Part shown: positions 19,392-30,600 of the stretch, piece after piece
How positions within the stretch are numbered: position 1 is the first letter of the stretch
How the letters are laid out: every line of letters begins with the position of its first letter
Origin: Bacteroidales bacterium
GTDB taxonomy: Bacteria > Bacteroidota > Bacteroidia > Bacteroidales > WCHB1-69
Assembly: GCA_017651425.1 (NCBI GenBank)
Contig: JAGCCZ010000020.1
Coordinates: 1 to 48,468 of the forward strand
DNA length: 48,468 bases
Direction: 5' to 3'
Notes under the pieces: generated by a model
The model's input: the letters and a program-made list of their open reading frames with translations, nothing else
Told to the model about the DNA's origin: nothing
The model's database searches: none
Made by a program: the position numbers and the translations under genes

Positions 19392-20396
19392 ATGAAAAAA
19401 ATCATCACCTGCTTATTGGGATTGCTGTTAGTCTTCGGGTGTGGCTGCCATAGCAAGAAACAGTACGCCGATCTCCCGTCGGAGCTGGCTGAGCTGTGCA
19501 AGAGCATTGACCGCCATCCCAAGCGCGCCGAGCTCTATTACCAGCGCGCCGACTACTACTATTACCATCAGAATGTGGAGAAGGGCATCGCCGACATGCA
19601 GACCGCCATCCGGCTGCAACCCGACAGCAGCAAGTACTATGTCAAGCTCTCCGACCTCTATTTCGCCCAGCGCGAGACCGACTTGGCCGAGGAGATGCTC
19701 CAGACCGCCATCCGCAAGGACCCGAAAAACAACGAAGCGCGCCTCAAGTTGGCCGAGCTGTACTTCCACCTCCGCATGATGGAGCAGTGTGGCGCCACCA
19801 TTGATGAGGCGGTCGAGATACAGCCCTTCAACCCGAAGGCCTACCTCATCAAAGCCTTCATGCGGAAGGAGGAGCGCGACACCGCCGATTACCTCCGTCT
19901 TCTGCAGTTGGTCATCGACCAGGACCCCAAGGAGGTCAAGGCTTTCTTGGAGTTGGGATATTTCTACCAGAAACACAATAACCCGTTAGCTGTCAGTTAT
20001 TACCAGAATGCCCTGCAAGTGGATCCCCAAAATGTGGAGATTCGCTATAACCTCGCCAAGATGTATCAGGACATGGGCCAGATAGAGGAGGCGGAGCAAG
20101 AGTATAAGAGCGTGCTGGAAATCGACCCCAAGAATATCCCCGCACTTAACAATCTGGGATACTTGTATCTGGATGACAGCCTGGCCCGCTACGACGAGGC
20201 CGCCAAGCTCTTTACACGCGCCATCGAGGCGAATCCGAATCTTGTCTATGCCGTCTGCAATCGCGGTGTGGCGTACGAGTACCTCGGCGAGTACGACAAG
20301 GCCCGCAAGGATTACCAGGAGGCGTTGAGGTTAGAGACCAACTTCGAGCAGGCCATCGCGGGACTGAACCGTTTGGATAAACTACAAAGCCGTTAG
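19392..20396 (+). CDS. TPR-repeat lipoprotein
   Basis: A 334-aa protein with a lipoprotein signal peptide: [10 protein letters not shown], a hydrophobic run, then VFGC with the lipobox Cys at residue 17. About seven tetratricopeptide repeats follow (for example [56 protein letters not shown]). TPR proteins of this kind act as scaffolds at the cell envelope; the partner is unknown. Its TAG is 2 nt before the ruvB ATG, so it is co-transcribed with ruvB, and it may be read from the recA promoter through the heptamer array. No separate -7 box is seen. Confidence 0.85.
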   Translation: MKKIITCLLGLLLVFGCGCHSKKQYADLPSELAELCKSIDRHPKRAELYYQRADYYYYHQNVEKGIADMQTAIRLQPDSSKYYVKLSDLYFAQRETDLAEEMLQTAIRKDPKNNEARLKLAELYFHLRMMEQCGATIDEAVEIQPFNPKAYLIKAFMRKEERDTADYLRLLQLVIDQDPKEVKAFLELGYFYQKHNNPLAVSYYQNALQVDPQNVEIRYNLAKMYQDMGQIEEAEQEYKSVLEIDPKNIPALNNLGYLYLDDSLARYDEAAKLFTRAIEANPNLVYAVCNRGVAYEYLGEYDKARKDYQEALRLETNFEQAIAGLNRLDKLQSR

Positions 20397-20398
20397 CC

Positions 20399-21424
20399 AT
20401 GAACGAAAACTTGGATCCTTCAGCCAGCAGGTTGTCCTCGGCGGACAAAGAGATGGAGCGCGCCATACGCCCCACCGTGTTCAAGGACTTCCAAGGCCAG
20501 CAGCAGGTGTTGGAAAACATCATTGTGTTCGTGAGGGCGGCCAAGGCTCGTGGCGAGGCTCTTGACCATGTGTTGCTGCACGGCCCTCCCGGACTGGGCA
20601 AAACCACCCTGTCGCACATCATCGGCAACGAGATGGGCGTCAACGTGCGCTGCACGTCGGGTCCTGTCATCGACAAGCCTGGCGACTTGGCGGGCCTGTT
20701 GACCAACCTCGAACCCCACGATGTGCTCTTCATCGATGAGATACACCGTCTGTCGCCCGTGGTGGAGGAGTACCTCTATTCCGCCATGGAGGATTATAAG
20801 ATCGACATCATGATTGACAGCGGTCCCAGTGCGCGCAGTGTGCAGATCTCGCTCAACCCCTTCACGCTCGTGGGCGCCACCACACGGTCGGGACTGCTGA
20901 CAGCCCCGCTCCGCTCGCGCTTCGGCATCAACCTCCGGCTCCAATATTACGATGCGGAGACACTCGGCAAGATCATCCATCGTTCCGCGGACATCTTGAA
21001 CATCCCCATCCACGAGGATGCGGCCTATGAGATCGCCTCGCGCAGTCGGGGCACGCCCCGTATCGCCAACCTGCTGTTGCGTCGCGTGCGCGATTTCGCC
21101 CAGATCAAGGGCGACGGCACCATTACGCTGCCCATCACCCAAATCGCCCTCAAAGCCCTCAATGTCGATCAGCATGGCCTTGACGAGATGGACAACCGCA
21201 TTTTGAGCACCATTATCGACAAATTCAAGGGTGGTCCCGTGGGACTGACCACCATCGCGACCGCTGTCAGCGACGACCCCGGCACTATCGAGGAGGTCTA
21301 TGAACCCTTCCTCATCCAGGAGGGCTACCTGATGCGCACCCCGCGAGGCCGCGAGGTGACCGATCTCGCCTACGCCCATCTTGGCAAAAGCCGCTATGCG
21401 GCTTCTCAACCCGAACTCTTCTAA
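20399..21424 (+). CDS. ruvB: Holliday junction branch migration helicase RuvB
   Basis: The AAA+ motor of RuvABC. The 341-aa protein has Walker [10 protein letters not shown] (62-70), Walker [19 protein letters not shown], the [15 protein letters not shown] block, sensor 1 [19 protein letters not shown] and a C-terminal winged-helix segment ([20 protein letters not shown]). The start is fixed by the 2-nt gap after the TPR lipoprotein gene. ruvA and ruvC are not adjacent. Confidence 0.98.
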   Translation: MNENLDPSASRLSSADKEMERAIRPTVFKDFQGQQQVLENIIVFVRAAKARGEALDHVLLHGPPGLGKTTLSHIIGNEMGVNVRCTSGPVIDKPGDLAGLLTNLEPHDVLFIDEIHRLSPVVEEYLYSAMEDYKIDIMIDSGPSARSVQISLNPFTLVGATTRSGLLTAPLRSRFGINLRLQYYDAETLGKIIHRSADILNIPIHEDAAYEIASRSRGTPRIANLLLRRVRDFAQIKGDGTITLPITQIALKALNVDQHGLDEMDNRILSTIIDKFKGGPVGLTTIATAVSDDPGTIEEVYEPFLIQEGYLMRTPRGREVTDLAYAHLGKSRYAASQPELF

Positions 21425-21435
21425 TCCCCTTCGTT

Positions 21436-22215
21436 ATGAAAAAGATTATACTTCTCTTGGCTTTGATTTCTTTCGGGATGTCCTGTCCCATACAGGCCCA
21501 GCGTCATGGGTCGAATCGTCCGCCTCATATCCACTCGATTGTGATCAACAAAGATCCCGGCGAGGGTGGCCCTGTCAACTTCGGCATTGCCTTTGCCCCC
21601 ACTTTCGACTGGATGTACACTTCCACAGAGGGCTACAAGCGTGACGGATTTGTGGTGGGCATGCGCTATGGCTTCCCCGTCAACATCAATCTTACCAAAG
21701 GCAAGAATTTCTATGTTTCCACCGGTGTCTTTGTGGAACACCTTGGTGGCAAGCTCTCCTTGCGCGACAGCGTGGTGCTGCCCGGCATCGGCGGCTCCAC
21801 AGCCGACATCCACAGGACATACCGTAACATGTATCTCATGGTACCCGTGGGTATTACTTTGAAAACCAATCCGATAGACAACTTCTACATCTGTGGCAAT
21901 GCCGGTTTCTACAATGCTTTGCTGCTCGGAGCCAATCATATCGATGGTTGTGAGTTGGGCGAGAATGACGAACTGTGGTCGCGCGAGAAGCAGCCTTATA
22001 CAGAAGCTTTCGTCCTCAAGGAGTCGGTCTTTGCAGGCATTGGTTTTGAGTATGCTGTGACCCCGAAGATGCGGGCCGGTGTGATGGCTAATTACGTCCA
22101 CTCGCTGACCAATTATTTCAAAGGCAGGAACCAGGCCTATAACAGCGTGCTCGACGTGAATCCCAAGGCTACATTTGGCCGTGTGGAGATTGTGCTTCAC
22201 ATAAATTTCTTGTAG
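21436..22215 (+). CDS. Outer-membrane beta-barrel protein
   Basis: A 259-aa protein with a Sec signal peptide (MKKIILLLALISFGMSC then PIQAQ) and alternating hydrophobic/aromatic strands typical of the small Bacteroidota barrel families (OMP_b-brl_2/PorT-like): MRYGFPVNINLTKGKNFYVS, NMYLMVPVGITL, AGIGFEYAVTPKMRAGV, VEIVLHINFL at the C-terminus. It follows ruvB by 11 nt and precedes the FAH-family gene by 3 nt, so it is in the same operon. A specific role such as PorT of T9SS cannot be claimed from the sequence alone. Confidence 0.75.
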   Translation: MKKIILLLALISFGMSCPIQAQRHGSNRPPHIHSIVINKDPGEGGPVNFGIAFAPTFDWMYTSTEGYKRDGFVVGMRYGFPVNINLTKGKNFYVSTGVFVEHLGGKLSLRDSVVLPGIGGSTADIHRTYRNMYLMVPVGITLKTNPIDNFYICGNAGFYNALLLGANHIDGCELGENDELWSREKQPYTEAFVLKESVFAGIGFEYAVTPKMRAGVMANYVHSLTNYFKGRNQAYNSVLDVNPKATFGRVEIVLHINFL

Positions 22216-22218
22216 GAA

Positions 22219-22830
22219 ATGAAATTCATCTGCATAGGTCGTAATTATGCGGCGCATGCTGCCGAGCTTCAGCACTCCGTGCCCAAGGAACCGGTTTTCT
22301 TCATGAAGCAGGAGAATGCCATCACGCGGCGCAACAGACCCTTCTTTCTGCCCGATTTTTCCGAAAGGGTGGACTATGAGACGGAGATTATCGTGAAAAT
22401 CAACCGTTTGGGCAAGTGCATTCAGGAGAAGTTCGCGCCTCTCTATTATGACGAGATCGGACTCGGAGTGGACTTCACCGCACGCGATTTGCAGCGCAAG
22501 TGCATCGAGCAGGGTGAGCCGTGGGAAATCGCCAAGGCCTTCGACGGCTCCGCCGTGGTGGGCAGGTTCCTGCCCAAGAGCATGTTTGCCGATGTGCAGA
22601 ACCTTAACTTCCATCTTCTGCTCAACGGGCAAAAAGTGCAGGAGGGCAACAGCCGTGACATGCTTTTCACCATCGACCAGATCATTGCGTATGTCTCTCG
22701 CTTCATGACCCTCAAAACGGGTGACATCATCTTTACCGGCACCCCTGTCGGCATCGGCCCCGTCCACATCAACGATCGGCTGCAGGGTTTTCTGGAAGGC
22801 GAGAAGATGTTCGACTTCAAAGTAAAATAG
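22219..22830 (+). CDS. Fumarylacetoacetate hydrolase (FAH)-family protein
   Basis: A compact 203-aa FAH-fold enzyme of the single-domain acylpyruvase/FAHD type. Seen: N-terminal CIGRNYAAHAAEL, metal-site glutamates in VDYETEIIVKI, GVDFTARDLQ, WEIAKAFDGSAVVG and TGDIIFTGTPVGIGPV. These hydrolyse or decarboxylate beta-diketo acids such as acylpyruvates with Mg; the actual substrate is unclear. It sits 3 nt after the barrel gene and 39 nt before the transporter. The related transporter cargo and metabolic link are not obvious. Confidence 0.88.
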   Translation: MKFICIGRNYAAHAAELQHSVPKEPVFFMKQENAITRRNRPFFLPDFSERVDYETEIIVKINRLGKCIQEKFAPLYYDEIGLGVDFTARDLQRKCIEQGEPWEIAKAFDGSAVVGRFLPKSMFADVQNLNFHLLLNGQKVQEGNSRDMLFTIDQIIAYVSRFMTLKTGDIIFTGTPVGIGPVHINDRLQGFLEGEKMFDFKVK

Positions 22831-22869
22831 AAAACACACAAAATACAAACCCTTCAAAACCACACATCC

Positions 22870-24174
22870 ATGCAATTGAAAATACGGCTCATCATCATGA
22901 ATTTCCTCCAGTTTGCCATCTGGGGGGCTTATCTGACCTGTATGGGCACCTTTTTGTTCACCCATGGCTTGGGCAGAAACATCGGCATCTTCTACTCCAT
23001 CCAAGGCATTGTCTCCATTTTCATGCCTGCGCTCATCGGCATTGTGGCCGACAAGTGGATTCCCGCCCAGAAAATGTTAGGCATCAGCCATGGCATTGCG
23101 GGCGTCGCCATGATTGCCGCGGGCCTCTACGGCCTCAATGCGGGCGACGCAGTCCAGTTCGGTCCGCTGTTCAGCCTCTATACTATCGCAGTGGCCTTTT
23201 ATATGCCGACGTTGGCTTTGTCCAACTCCGTGGCTTATAATGCTTTGGAGAAAGCGGGCATGGACACGGTGAAGACCTTCCCGCCCATCCGCGTGTTCGG
23301 CACCATCGGCTTCATCGTCACCATGTGGATTGTCGATCTGCTCGGCTTCCAGGATTCTGCCGCACAGTTTGTGGTCAGTGGCGGCATCGGGCTCGTCTTG
23401 GCCTGCTATGCCTTCACGCTGCCGCACTGCCCCATTAGTCAGTCCACGGAGAAGAAATCCATCGTGGAGGCTTTGGGCCTCAAGGCGTTCGCGCTCTTCA
23501 AGGACCCCAAGATGGCCGTGTTTTTCATCTTCTCGATGCTGTTGGGTGTCTCCCTGCAGATCACCAACGGTTTTGCGAACCCCTTCCTGTCGAGCTTCAA
23601 GCATCTCCCTGAATATGCCGACACCTTCGGTGTGCAGCACGCCAACATCCTGATTTCCCTCTCGCAGATTTCGGAAACGCTCTGTATTTTGCTGATACCC
23701 TTCTTTATGAAGCGGTTCGGCATCAAGAAGGTGATGCTCATCGCCATGTTCGCATGGGTGTTGAGGTTTGCCTTCTTCGGGTTGGGCAACCCTGGCCCGG
23801 GCGTCTGGCTGTTCGTGCTCTCGTGCATCGTCTATGGCGTGGCCTTCGACTTCTTCAACATCAGCGGTTCCCTGTTTGTGGACAAGGAGACCAGTTCCGA
23901 CATCCGTTCCTCCGCGCAGGGGCTGTTCATGCTGATGACCAACGGCATCGGTGCCACCATCGGCACGTTGGGTGCGCAGCTTGTCGTCAACAAGTTCGTC
24001 TTCTCGAAATTCCACGGCATGGCGGAGGGCGCGCGCGCGTCCATGAGCGCGGCTGCGCGCGAGGCGTTGGCCATGGACGTGTGGCACGGCTGGCAGACCT
24101 CCTGGTACTTATTCGCCGGCTATGCCTTGATCGTGGCCGTCACTTTCATCTTCGCGTTCCGGTATAACAAATAA
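22870..24174 (+). CDS. NupG-like nucleoside:H+ symporter (MFS)
   Basis: A 434-aa inner-membrane protein with about 12 hydrophobic segments. The N-terminus MNFLQFAIWGAYLTCMGTF and the segments YSIQGIVSIFMPALIGIVAD and RVFGTIGFIVTMWIVDLLG match the nucleoside:proton symporter (NupG/XapB) family rather than sugar MFS transporters. It probably imports nucleosides. It is the last gene of the TPR-ruvB-barrel-FAH run; a 7-bp array starts 9 nt after its stop. Confidence 0.85.
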   Translation: MQLKIRLIIMNFLQFAIWGAYLTCMGTFLFTHGLGRNIGIFYSIQGIVSIFMPALIGIVADKWIPAQKMLGISHGIAGVAMIAAGLYGLNAGDAVQFGPLFSLYTIAVAFYMPTLALSNSVAYNALEKAGMDTVKTFPPIRVFGTIGFIVTMWIVDLLGFQDSAAQFVVSGGIGLVLACYAFTLPHCPISQSTEKKSIVEALGLKAFALFKDPKMAVFFIFSMLLGVSLQITNGFANPFLSSFKHLPEYADTFGVQHANILISLSQISETLCILLIPFFMKRFGIKKVMLIAMFAWVLRFAFFGLGNPGPGVWLFVLSCIVYGVAFDFFNISGSLFVDKETSSDIRSSAQGLFMLMTNGIGATIGTLGAQLVVNKFVFSKFHGMAEGARASMSAAAREALAMDVWHGWQTSWYLFAGYALIVAVTFIFAFRYNK

Positions 24175-24183
24175 GGGGAGGAA

Positions 24184-24239
24184 GAACATAGAACATAGAA
24201 CATAGAACGAAGAACATAGAACCAAAGACTAAAGACCAA
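24184..24239. repeat. Heptamer tandem array, unit GAACATA
   Basis: Eight 7-bp units: GAACATA three times, GAACGAA, GAACATA, GAACCAA, AGACTAA, AGACCAA. It lies between the nucleoside transporter and the second giant gene. Confidence 0.9.
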
Positions 24240-24307
24240 TCTCCAAAATCCAACACTTTTTTACTTACTAATATTTATAAACAACGATATTACAGTAAAT
24301 TATATAT

Positions 24308-24339
24308 GTTAATATTTCTTAAAATAGAAATTTATTAAC
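24308..24339. promoter_or_regulatory. AT-rich dyad upstream of the second giant gene
   Basis: GTTAATATTTCT (24308-24319) faces AGAAATTTATTAAC (24326-24339) across six bases, within a very AT-rich stretch (24250-24378). It ends 39 nt before the -7 box, where an operator or UP-like element could lie. This is structural evidence only. Confidence 0.4.
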
Positions 24340-24378
24340 AATCGCGTGTTTATAAGTCGTAATTTGCTGAAAATAACG

Positions 24379-24386
24379 TATCTTTG
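24379..24386 (+). promoter_or_regulatory. Bacteroidota -7 box for the second giant gene
   Basis: TATCTTTG matches TAnnTTTG. If used, the transcript has an untranslated leader of about 280 nt before the ATG at 24676, far longer than at the other genes here (about 10-30 nt). Confidence 0.6.
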
Positions 24387-24478
24387 CGCGTTTTTTTAAA
24401 TTATGGATTAGGTGTTCCTAATTGATAATTTAGAAAATACAAACCATTGACCGATAATCAGTTGTGCTGGTTTTCGAC

Positions 24479-24533
24479 ATCGCAGTGATAGGATTTTTGG
24501 CGGGCTTGTGCGGACGGATCCTAAACTGCCGAT
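24479..24533 (+). promoter_or_regulatory. Stable hairpin in the leader of the giant surface gene
   Basis: The left arm 24479-24494 (ATCG, CAGT, GA, TAGGAT) pairs with 24518-24533 (ATCCTA, A, ACTG, C, CGAT): 14 base pairs with small bulges and a 23-nt G-rich loop. It matches no riboswitch class I recognise. Confidence 0.5.
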
Positions 24534-24556
24534 AGTTTTCTATTTTGGATGCAAGC

Positions 24557-24640
24557 ATGAAAGGTGCTTCATTCTTCTGTTTTGCATGTGTCTTAATACG
24601 CTGTGAAACAATGTTCCGGACAGGAATGACGGGAGTGTGA
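24557..24640 (+). other. Possible 27-codon leader ORF
   Basis: An ATG at 24557 opens a short frame (MKGASFFCFACVLIRC..., 27 residues) that ends in TGA at 24638-24640, 35 nt before the giant gene's ATG. No family is recognised and it may be chance. It is listed because it sits between a structured leader and the main start. Confidence 0.2.
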
Positions 24641-24675
24641 AATCAAGAAAATTATAAATATAAAAACTGAAATCT

Positions 24676-27600
24676 ATGAAGCAAAAACAACTATCTATTC
24701 TTATGGTGCTCCTCTTGTGCCTGAGCACCTTGTTCGGACAGGTCAGGAAACCTTTCCAACCGAGGACCTCCCAGTATTCGCCCGATAGAAACACCTATAC
24801 CATCAAGGGTGATTTCACGGTGCTGGGTAACACTAACCTCATTCTTCAACCCTACACCGATCAGTATGGCAACAACAACAATGGCAAGGTGGGCAACACA
24901 ATCCGCCCCATGCGATATGTCGATATCGACGGGGATGCTTCCACGGTAAATTCCTCCTCTGCCAAGTTGGTGTTTCCGGATGAGAACGGCTGCAACCCGG
25001 CCTGTACGGAGGTGGTTTATGCCGGCCTCTATTGGATGAGCCGTGCGGATCCGGTACTCTACGGGGACAATATTATGGTTCACAATCAAGTGGTTGACGG
25101 GAAATTCACGGTTACCCAAGCCCTTAGCACTAACTATAATACTTATACGATAACCAGAAATAGCAACAACCAAGTCGTGCGGCAAATCCGTGTGCGCAGA
25201 GATATTATTCAAATTGAAACGAGGAATGGTAATAGTGGTGATTGGACAACGCATTCTGGTATCAATTCAGCCGACTACAAAATTCGTATCGGTTCTGGCG
25301 ACGAAAACTTGTATAACGATAGAAGATGGTGGCCCGGGCATGACGGTTCCCATAATCTGTCTGGGTTTCACTTCTCTTTGGGTGGGGTGACCTATTACAT
25401 TTATGGAGTCTCCCGTTATTATGGTCTCTACATTGCGAAAGATTCCGGTATGGAGCTTACTTTGAATGGCCACACCATGTATAAAAATAAAATCAAGTTC
25501 AAGCACCAGTCCGAGAGTGCCTATACGACTGTAACGGCCACCACTTCCGAAATCTTATACCCCACCGCGGACACTTCCTTTAATGGCAACTATTTCATCA
25601 ACGTAGGATATGCGGAAGTGACCGACTATGTGCGTGCCCATGGCGAAGGCAACTACTTCGGGGCGGACATCGCATTGTCCGAAGGTCCCGATTTCCAAGT
25701 CGGTTACTGCGGAGGCTGGGCCCTTGTCGTGGTTTTTCAAAATGAGGACATGAAATGGCGGAACATCACCCTGTTTGACGGATATGCTTTGACCAATGAA
25801 AATAATCACCCCTTGATAGAAGTGAATGGATTCGAGGCGAATCCGGCGGGTGATGTGGCTGTGAAGGTGGCCATGATGGCGGCCGAAGGCGACAAAGGTA
25901 TGCCTGGTGACCGCTGCCGTATGCTACGCGCCGGCAAAACAGCGATTACAGATAACGCAAGTACCTACTTCGAGTTGCATCATGGGGATAATCTCGACAC
26001 CAACTTCTTCAACGGTTCCATCTATCCGCGTTCAACCTCAAATCCTAACCGTAATCCCAACTACCTGAACAACTGCGGTATTGACATCTCCATGATGACC
26101 TTGCCTAACCAAAATAAGGAGTATATTCAAAATGGACAGACGTCCACACAGTTTAAGTTCTCATGTGTGCAGACACCATCGGGTGTGGCAGATATCTATG
26201 TGCCGTGGTTCTTCGGCATTAGTATCCAGTGCTATGTTCCCGAGCCGGAAGCCTTCAATGCCTTTGTGGAGGTGGAAGGCGCCCATTTCGACGAGACGGA
26301 GAACGCCTACGTGGTGCGCCCCGGCGACAGCATCTCCTTCCTGATTGACATCCGCAACCGAGGCACCGAGTCGGTACGCGACGCGGTCATCCAGGTGCCC
26401 ATACCCAGGACCGCAAATTTAGCCACTCCGCACTCTTTCGCGTTTATGGCTCCCGAGCGTTCCGGCAGTACCGAATTTGACGCCATGGCCGGAGCCAACG
26501 GTACGGCTATCTGGCATTTGGACAGGATTCCAGCCGGCTACCCCGATTCCGTCTATGCCACCCTGCGCCTCGACTTTGTCCTTACGGAAGACTGCTATGA
26601 GCTGATGTCGGACAACGAGGATTGTAAACTCGAACTCCAAGTGGATGGTACCCTGACAGCTATCGGTGAGCTGTCGAATGTGCCCGTTAGTGCCTCCACC
26701 TTTGTGGTTGGCTACGAGGGTGGCGGACAGTGTAAGGGAGAACTGGTCCGACATCCCATACGGGTAATCCTCGACCGCCAGGCCTACTTGGATGAGGGCC
26801 ACTGTCAGGGCGACTACTCCGTGCGGGTTCTCCAGCTCTGTACCGAGCCCGCTTCGCCGAACACCATCGACTTTATGGATGTGTACACCAACTATCCGAG
26901 CGGCACCCGCTTTTTCAACACATATCCTATTACGGAGAGCACGGTGGAGTACACCCATGCCACCGGATTTCCCTTGGGTCAAGGCGATTCGCTCAATGTG
27001 ATTGCGGTTACCAATGCTGCCAACTCGGCCTGTTATACCCATCTACGGTTGAAAAAATCCTCCCAGTTGGAGAATGCTCCCACGGTGACATCTGGCGAGA
27101 CGACCATTCACTACTGCGTCAATGAGACGGCCCAGCCGCTCTCCACGCATGTGACCGCCACCAACGGTTATACCTTATATTTTTATAGGACCCAAGACGG
27201 CGCTGCGGAGACCGACATTGTGCCCTCCACGGATGAGCCCGGCACCTATACCTACTATGTGCGCCAAGGTACGGAGAACTGTATCAGTGATACGGTGCAA
27301 ATCAAGGTCATCGTGCACTCCCCGGCCACGCTTTCCACCTCTTTGACGGATGACGAGGCCTGTGCCGGCAACAGTTTCACCGTGACGGCCACCGGCGCTC
27401 CCGGCACCTACACCTGGAACAGCGAGTACAATGGCTTTGCCTCCCAATCGAACAGAGTGCTGACCATCAGTGCAGGCGCCCCGGCCGGCACCCTCAATGT
27501 CACCTACACCGTGACGGGCAGCAGTGAGTACTGTGAGAGCGGAGCTGCCATCAGCAAGATCATCACCATCAACCCTGCGACGGTGGCCGGCCATATTGAG

Positions 27601-30600
27601 CCGCCGACTACGCAGCTTTGTCAGAATGGTTCATTTTCGGATCTGGTGCTCCACGATTATGTGGGCGAGGTCGTCAAGTGGGAGTACCGTACTGGCACCA
27701 GTGGCGCTTGGACGACAATCTATAACACCACTGATCATCTCTCGGCGGATATGGTCAACACCATCACCGCCACCACCTATTTCCGTGCCACGGTGAGGAG
27801 TGGAAACTGTGGAGAACAGATCACTCCGGAAGTCTCTGTGACACCGAATACCTCAGTGGCCCCGTCTGCCCCGAAAATGCCCACCCCGCAGTACGCCTGT
27901 CCCAACACGTCCTACACGATTAACGTCGGATCCAACACCGTGAGCCGCCTAAGATGGTATGCCACTGAATCTTCCGGTTCCCCCGATGCGAGTTTGCGCA
28001 CTGTGCAGATGGGAACCTCCTCTGTCACCCGCTATGTGAGCATCGTGGATAACTCCGGCGCCTGCGAGAGCAAGCGCACCGTCGTGAGCGTGCTTCCGAA
28101 GTTCAACGCCGGTTCCATTATCGATGGCAAGACCGTCTCCTGTATCGGTGGCACCGCCCCGACAATCCAGAACTCCTACCCGGCTGAGTCCTACCAAACT
28201 GGCGTCGATGCTACCTACTCCTGGACAGTGACTCCTGCGGGCGGTACCGAGACCACTATTTCTGGTGCCACGGACGCTTCCTATAGCGTGCCCGCTTCCT
28301 ATATGAGCACTGAAGGCAGCTACACCTTCAGGCGTTATGCCCAGGTGACAGGCTGTCCCGAAGATCCTTCCGTCGGCGAGTACAAGCTCACTGTGGTCGA
28401 TTGCGATGCGGAATACACCGAAGAGATGTGTCCGCTGAAGGAAGGCTGGTATTACGACAAGTTTGACACCACCTTCGAGGTGGGTACCGTTTCCGGCGAC
28501 TACATCCATCACGGCAGCAAGGTCGTGGACGGCGTGACCATCGACACCACCGCCCTCCTGCACCTGACCATCTGGGATGAGTACGAGAAAAAAGACACGG
28601 TGGATGTCTGCCTCTACGAGGAGACCTATTCGAAGGCTTACAGCAAGGATGAGAACGTCACCATTACCATCAGCACCACAGGTGTGTCGGTGACATCTTC
28701 CTCCGCGAGTGTCGTGGTTGAGACTGTGGATGCGTCCACTGGCGACTTTATCCTGAGATATAAAACCATCCACGGTTGCGACAGCATCGTGAACCTGCAC
28801 GTGGACTACAACGTGGTGCAACGCAAAACGGTCTATAAGGACACGCTCTATGCGGGCACGCCTTACACGACGGTCTTCTCCGACAAGACCTTCAATGTGA
28901 CCGCAGCCGGCACCTACACCATCATCGACACCATCTCGGGCGGTGCTGCCAACGGTTGCGACAGCATCACCACGCGCATCCTGATCGTGGAGCCGCTGCA
29001 TTATGACACCACCTGCCAGCAGGCGTACAACACCGAATTGCTGAAGTGGGATTTCCGCTATGACACCACCTATTGCTGGGAATACAACGATGTGAACAAC
29101 TGCATCAAGGGTAAAACTCCGGATGCGAACGGTTACTACGAGTTCCCGGGTCAGAGGACCATCAACGGCGAGCAGGTGGACACGGTTTCCTACCTGCAGT
29201 TGACCGTGAAGCCTACGGCCGAAACATCGGACAACAAGCATCTCTGCCTCGACTTCAATACGGCCCAGACCTTTGAATACAATGCGGACACCCGCATCAG
29301 CATCACCGTGACACCTGGCACGGGAGTGAGCCTGTCCACTACCGCTTCGGATGTGACGATACTGGAGAAGGATCCCGCCACCGGCGACTTTGTCCTGAAG
29401 TATACGGCCGCCAACGGTTGCGACAGCATCGTGAACCTTCATATCGGTTATGACATCGTGCAACGCGACACGGTCACCGCCGACACGCTGCACATCCCCG
29501 GCCAGGACTACGACAAGCTCTTGGCTGACCATACCTTCCACGTCACCAACAAGGGCGTGATGACCTACACGGACACGGTTTCCGGCAGCAACGGCTGCGA
29601 CAGCATCACGGTGCGCATCCTCGTGATCGAGGAACCGCACGAGGTGACCATCTGCGACAGCACGTTCAACACCAGCCATGTCTGGGAAGACAATTTCGAA
29701 CCCTATTGCTGGGAATACAACGATGTGGATAACTGCATCTCGGGCAAGACCCCGGATGAGTACGGTTACTACGAGTTCACGGGCAAGAAAACCATCTACG
29801 GCACGGAGATTGACACGGTCTCCTACCTGCATCTGACCGTTGACAAGTCGAGCCGCGAAACCGACACGGTGGATGTGTGCCTCTACTACGAAAGCCACAC
29901 GGAAACCTACAGCAAGGACAGCCGCGTGACCATCACGACGACCACCACGGGCGTGGAGGTGACCTCCTCGACCACTGAGATTGAGGTTATCACTGTGAGC
30001 CCTGAAAACGGCGAATTCTTCCTGAAGATGAAGACGGACAAGGGTTGCGACAGTATCATTGCCCTGCATGTGAACTACAACGTGGTGCAGCGCGACACGG
30101 TCTATAAGGACACGCTCTATGCGGGCACGCCTTACACGACAGTCTTCTCCGACAAGACCTTCAATGTGACCGAGACCGGCACCTACACCATCATCGACAC
30201 GATTCCGGGCAGCAACGGTTGTGACAGCATCACCACGCGCATCCTGATTGTGGAGCCGCTGCACAAGGACACCATCTGCCAGAGCGAGTTCGCCACCTAC
30301 ACTTGGCGCGGCAACTCACTGCCGGCTTCCACCGACAGCTACGGCTACTACGAGTTCCCAGGTCAGAAGACCTTTAACGGCGAGCAGGTGGACACGGTTT
30401 CCTACCTGTTGCTCACCATAAACCCGAACCCGGTGGTGGAGGTTACCTCCCTGAGCGACCTCTGCCCGAATGTGGGCTTCGGAGCGCTGACGGCGACCAT
30501 AACCACAGCCACCGTGGCCAACTACACATTCGTATGGAAAGGGGACTTAAATACCATACCGACCACCACCACGACGCCCTATCTGACGAACGAAACGGCG

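Noticed and set aside
27949..30264. A 771-codon open frame on the minus strand within the second giant gene
   Set aside because: It is antisense to the repeat region. It has no signal or family motif, and its composition (Val-Asp-His-Gly rich) mirrors the Thr/Asp-rich codons of the plus strand. The plus frame has clear domains.
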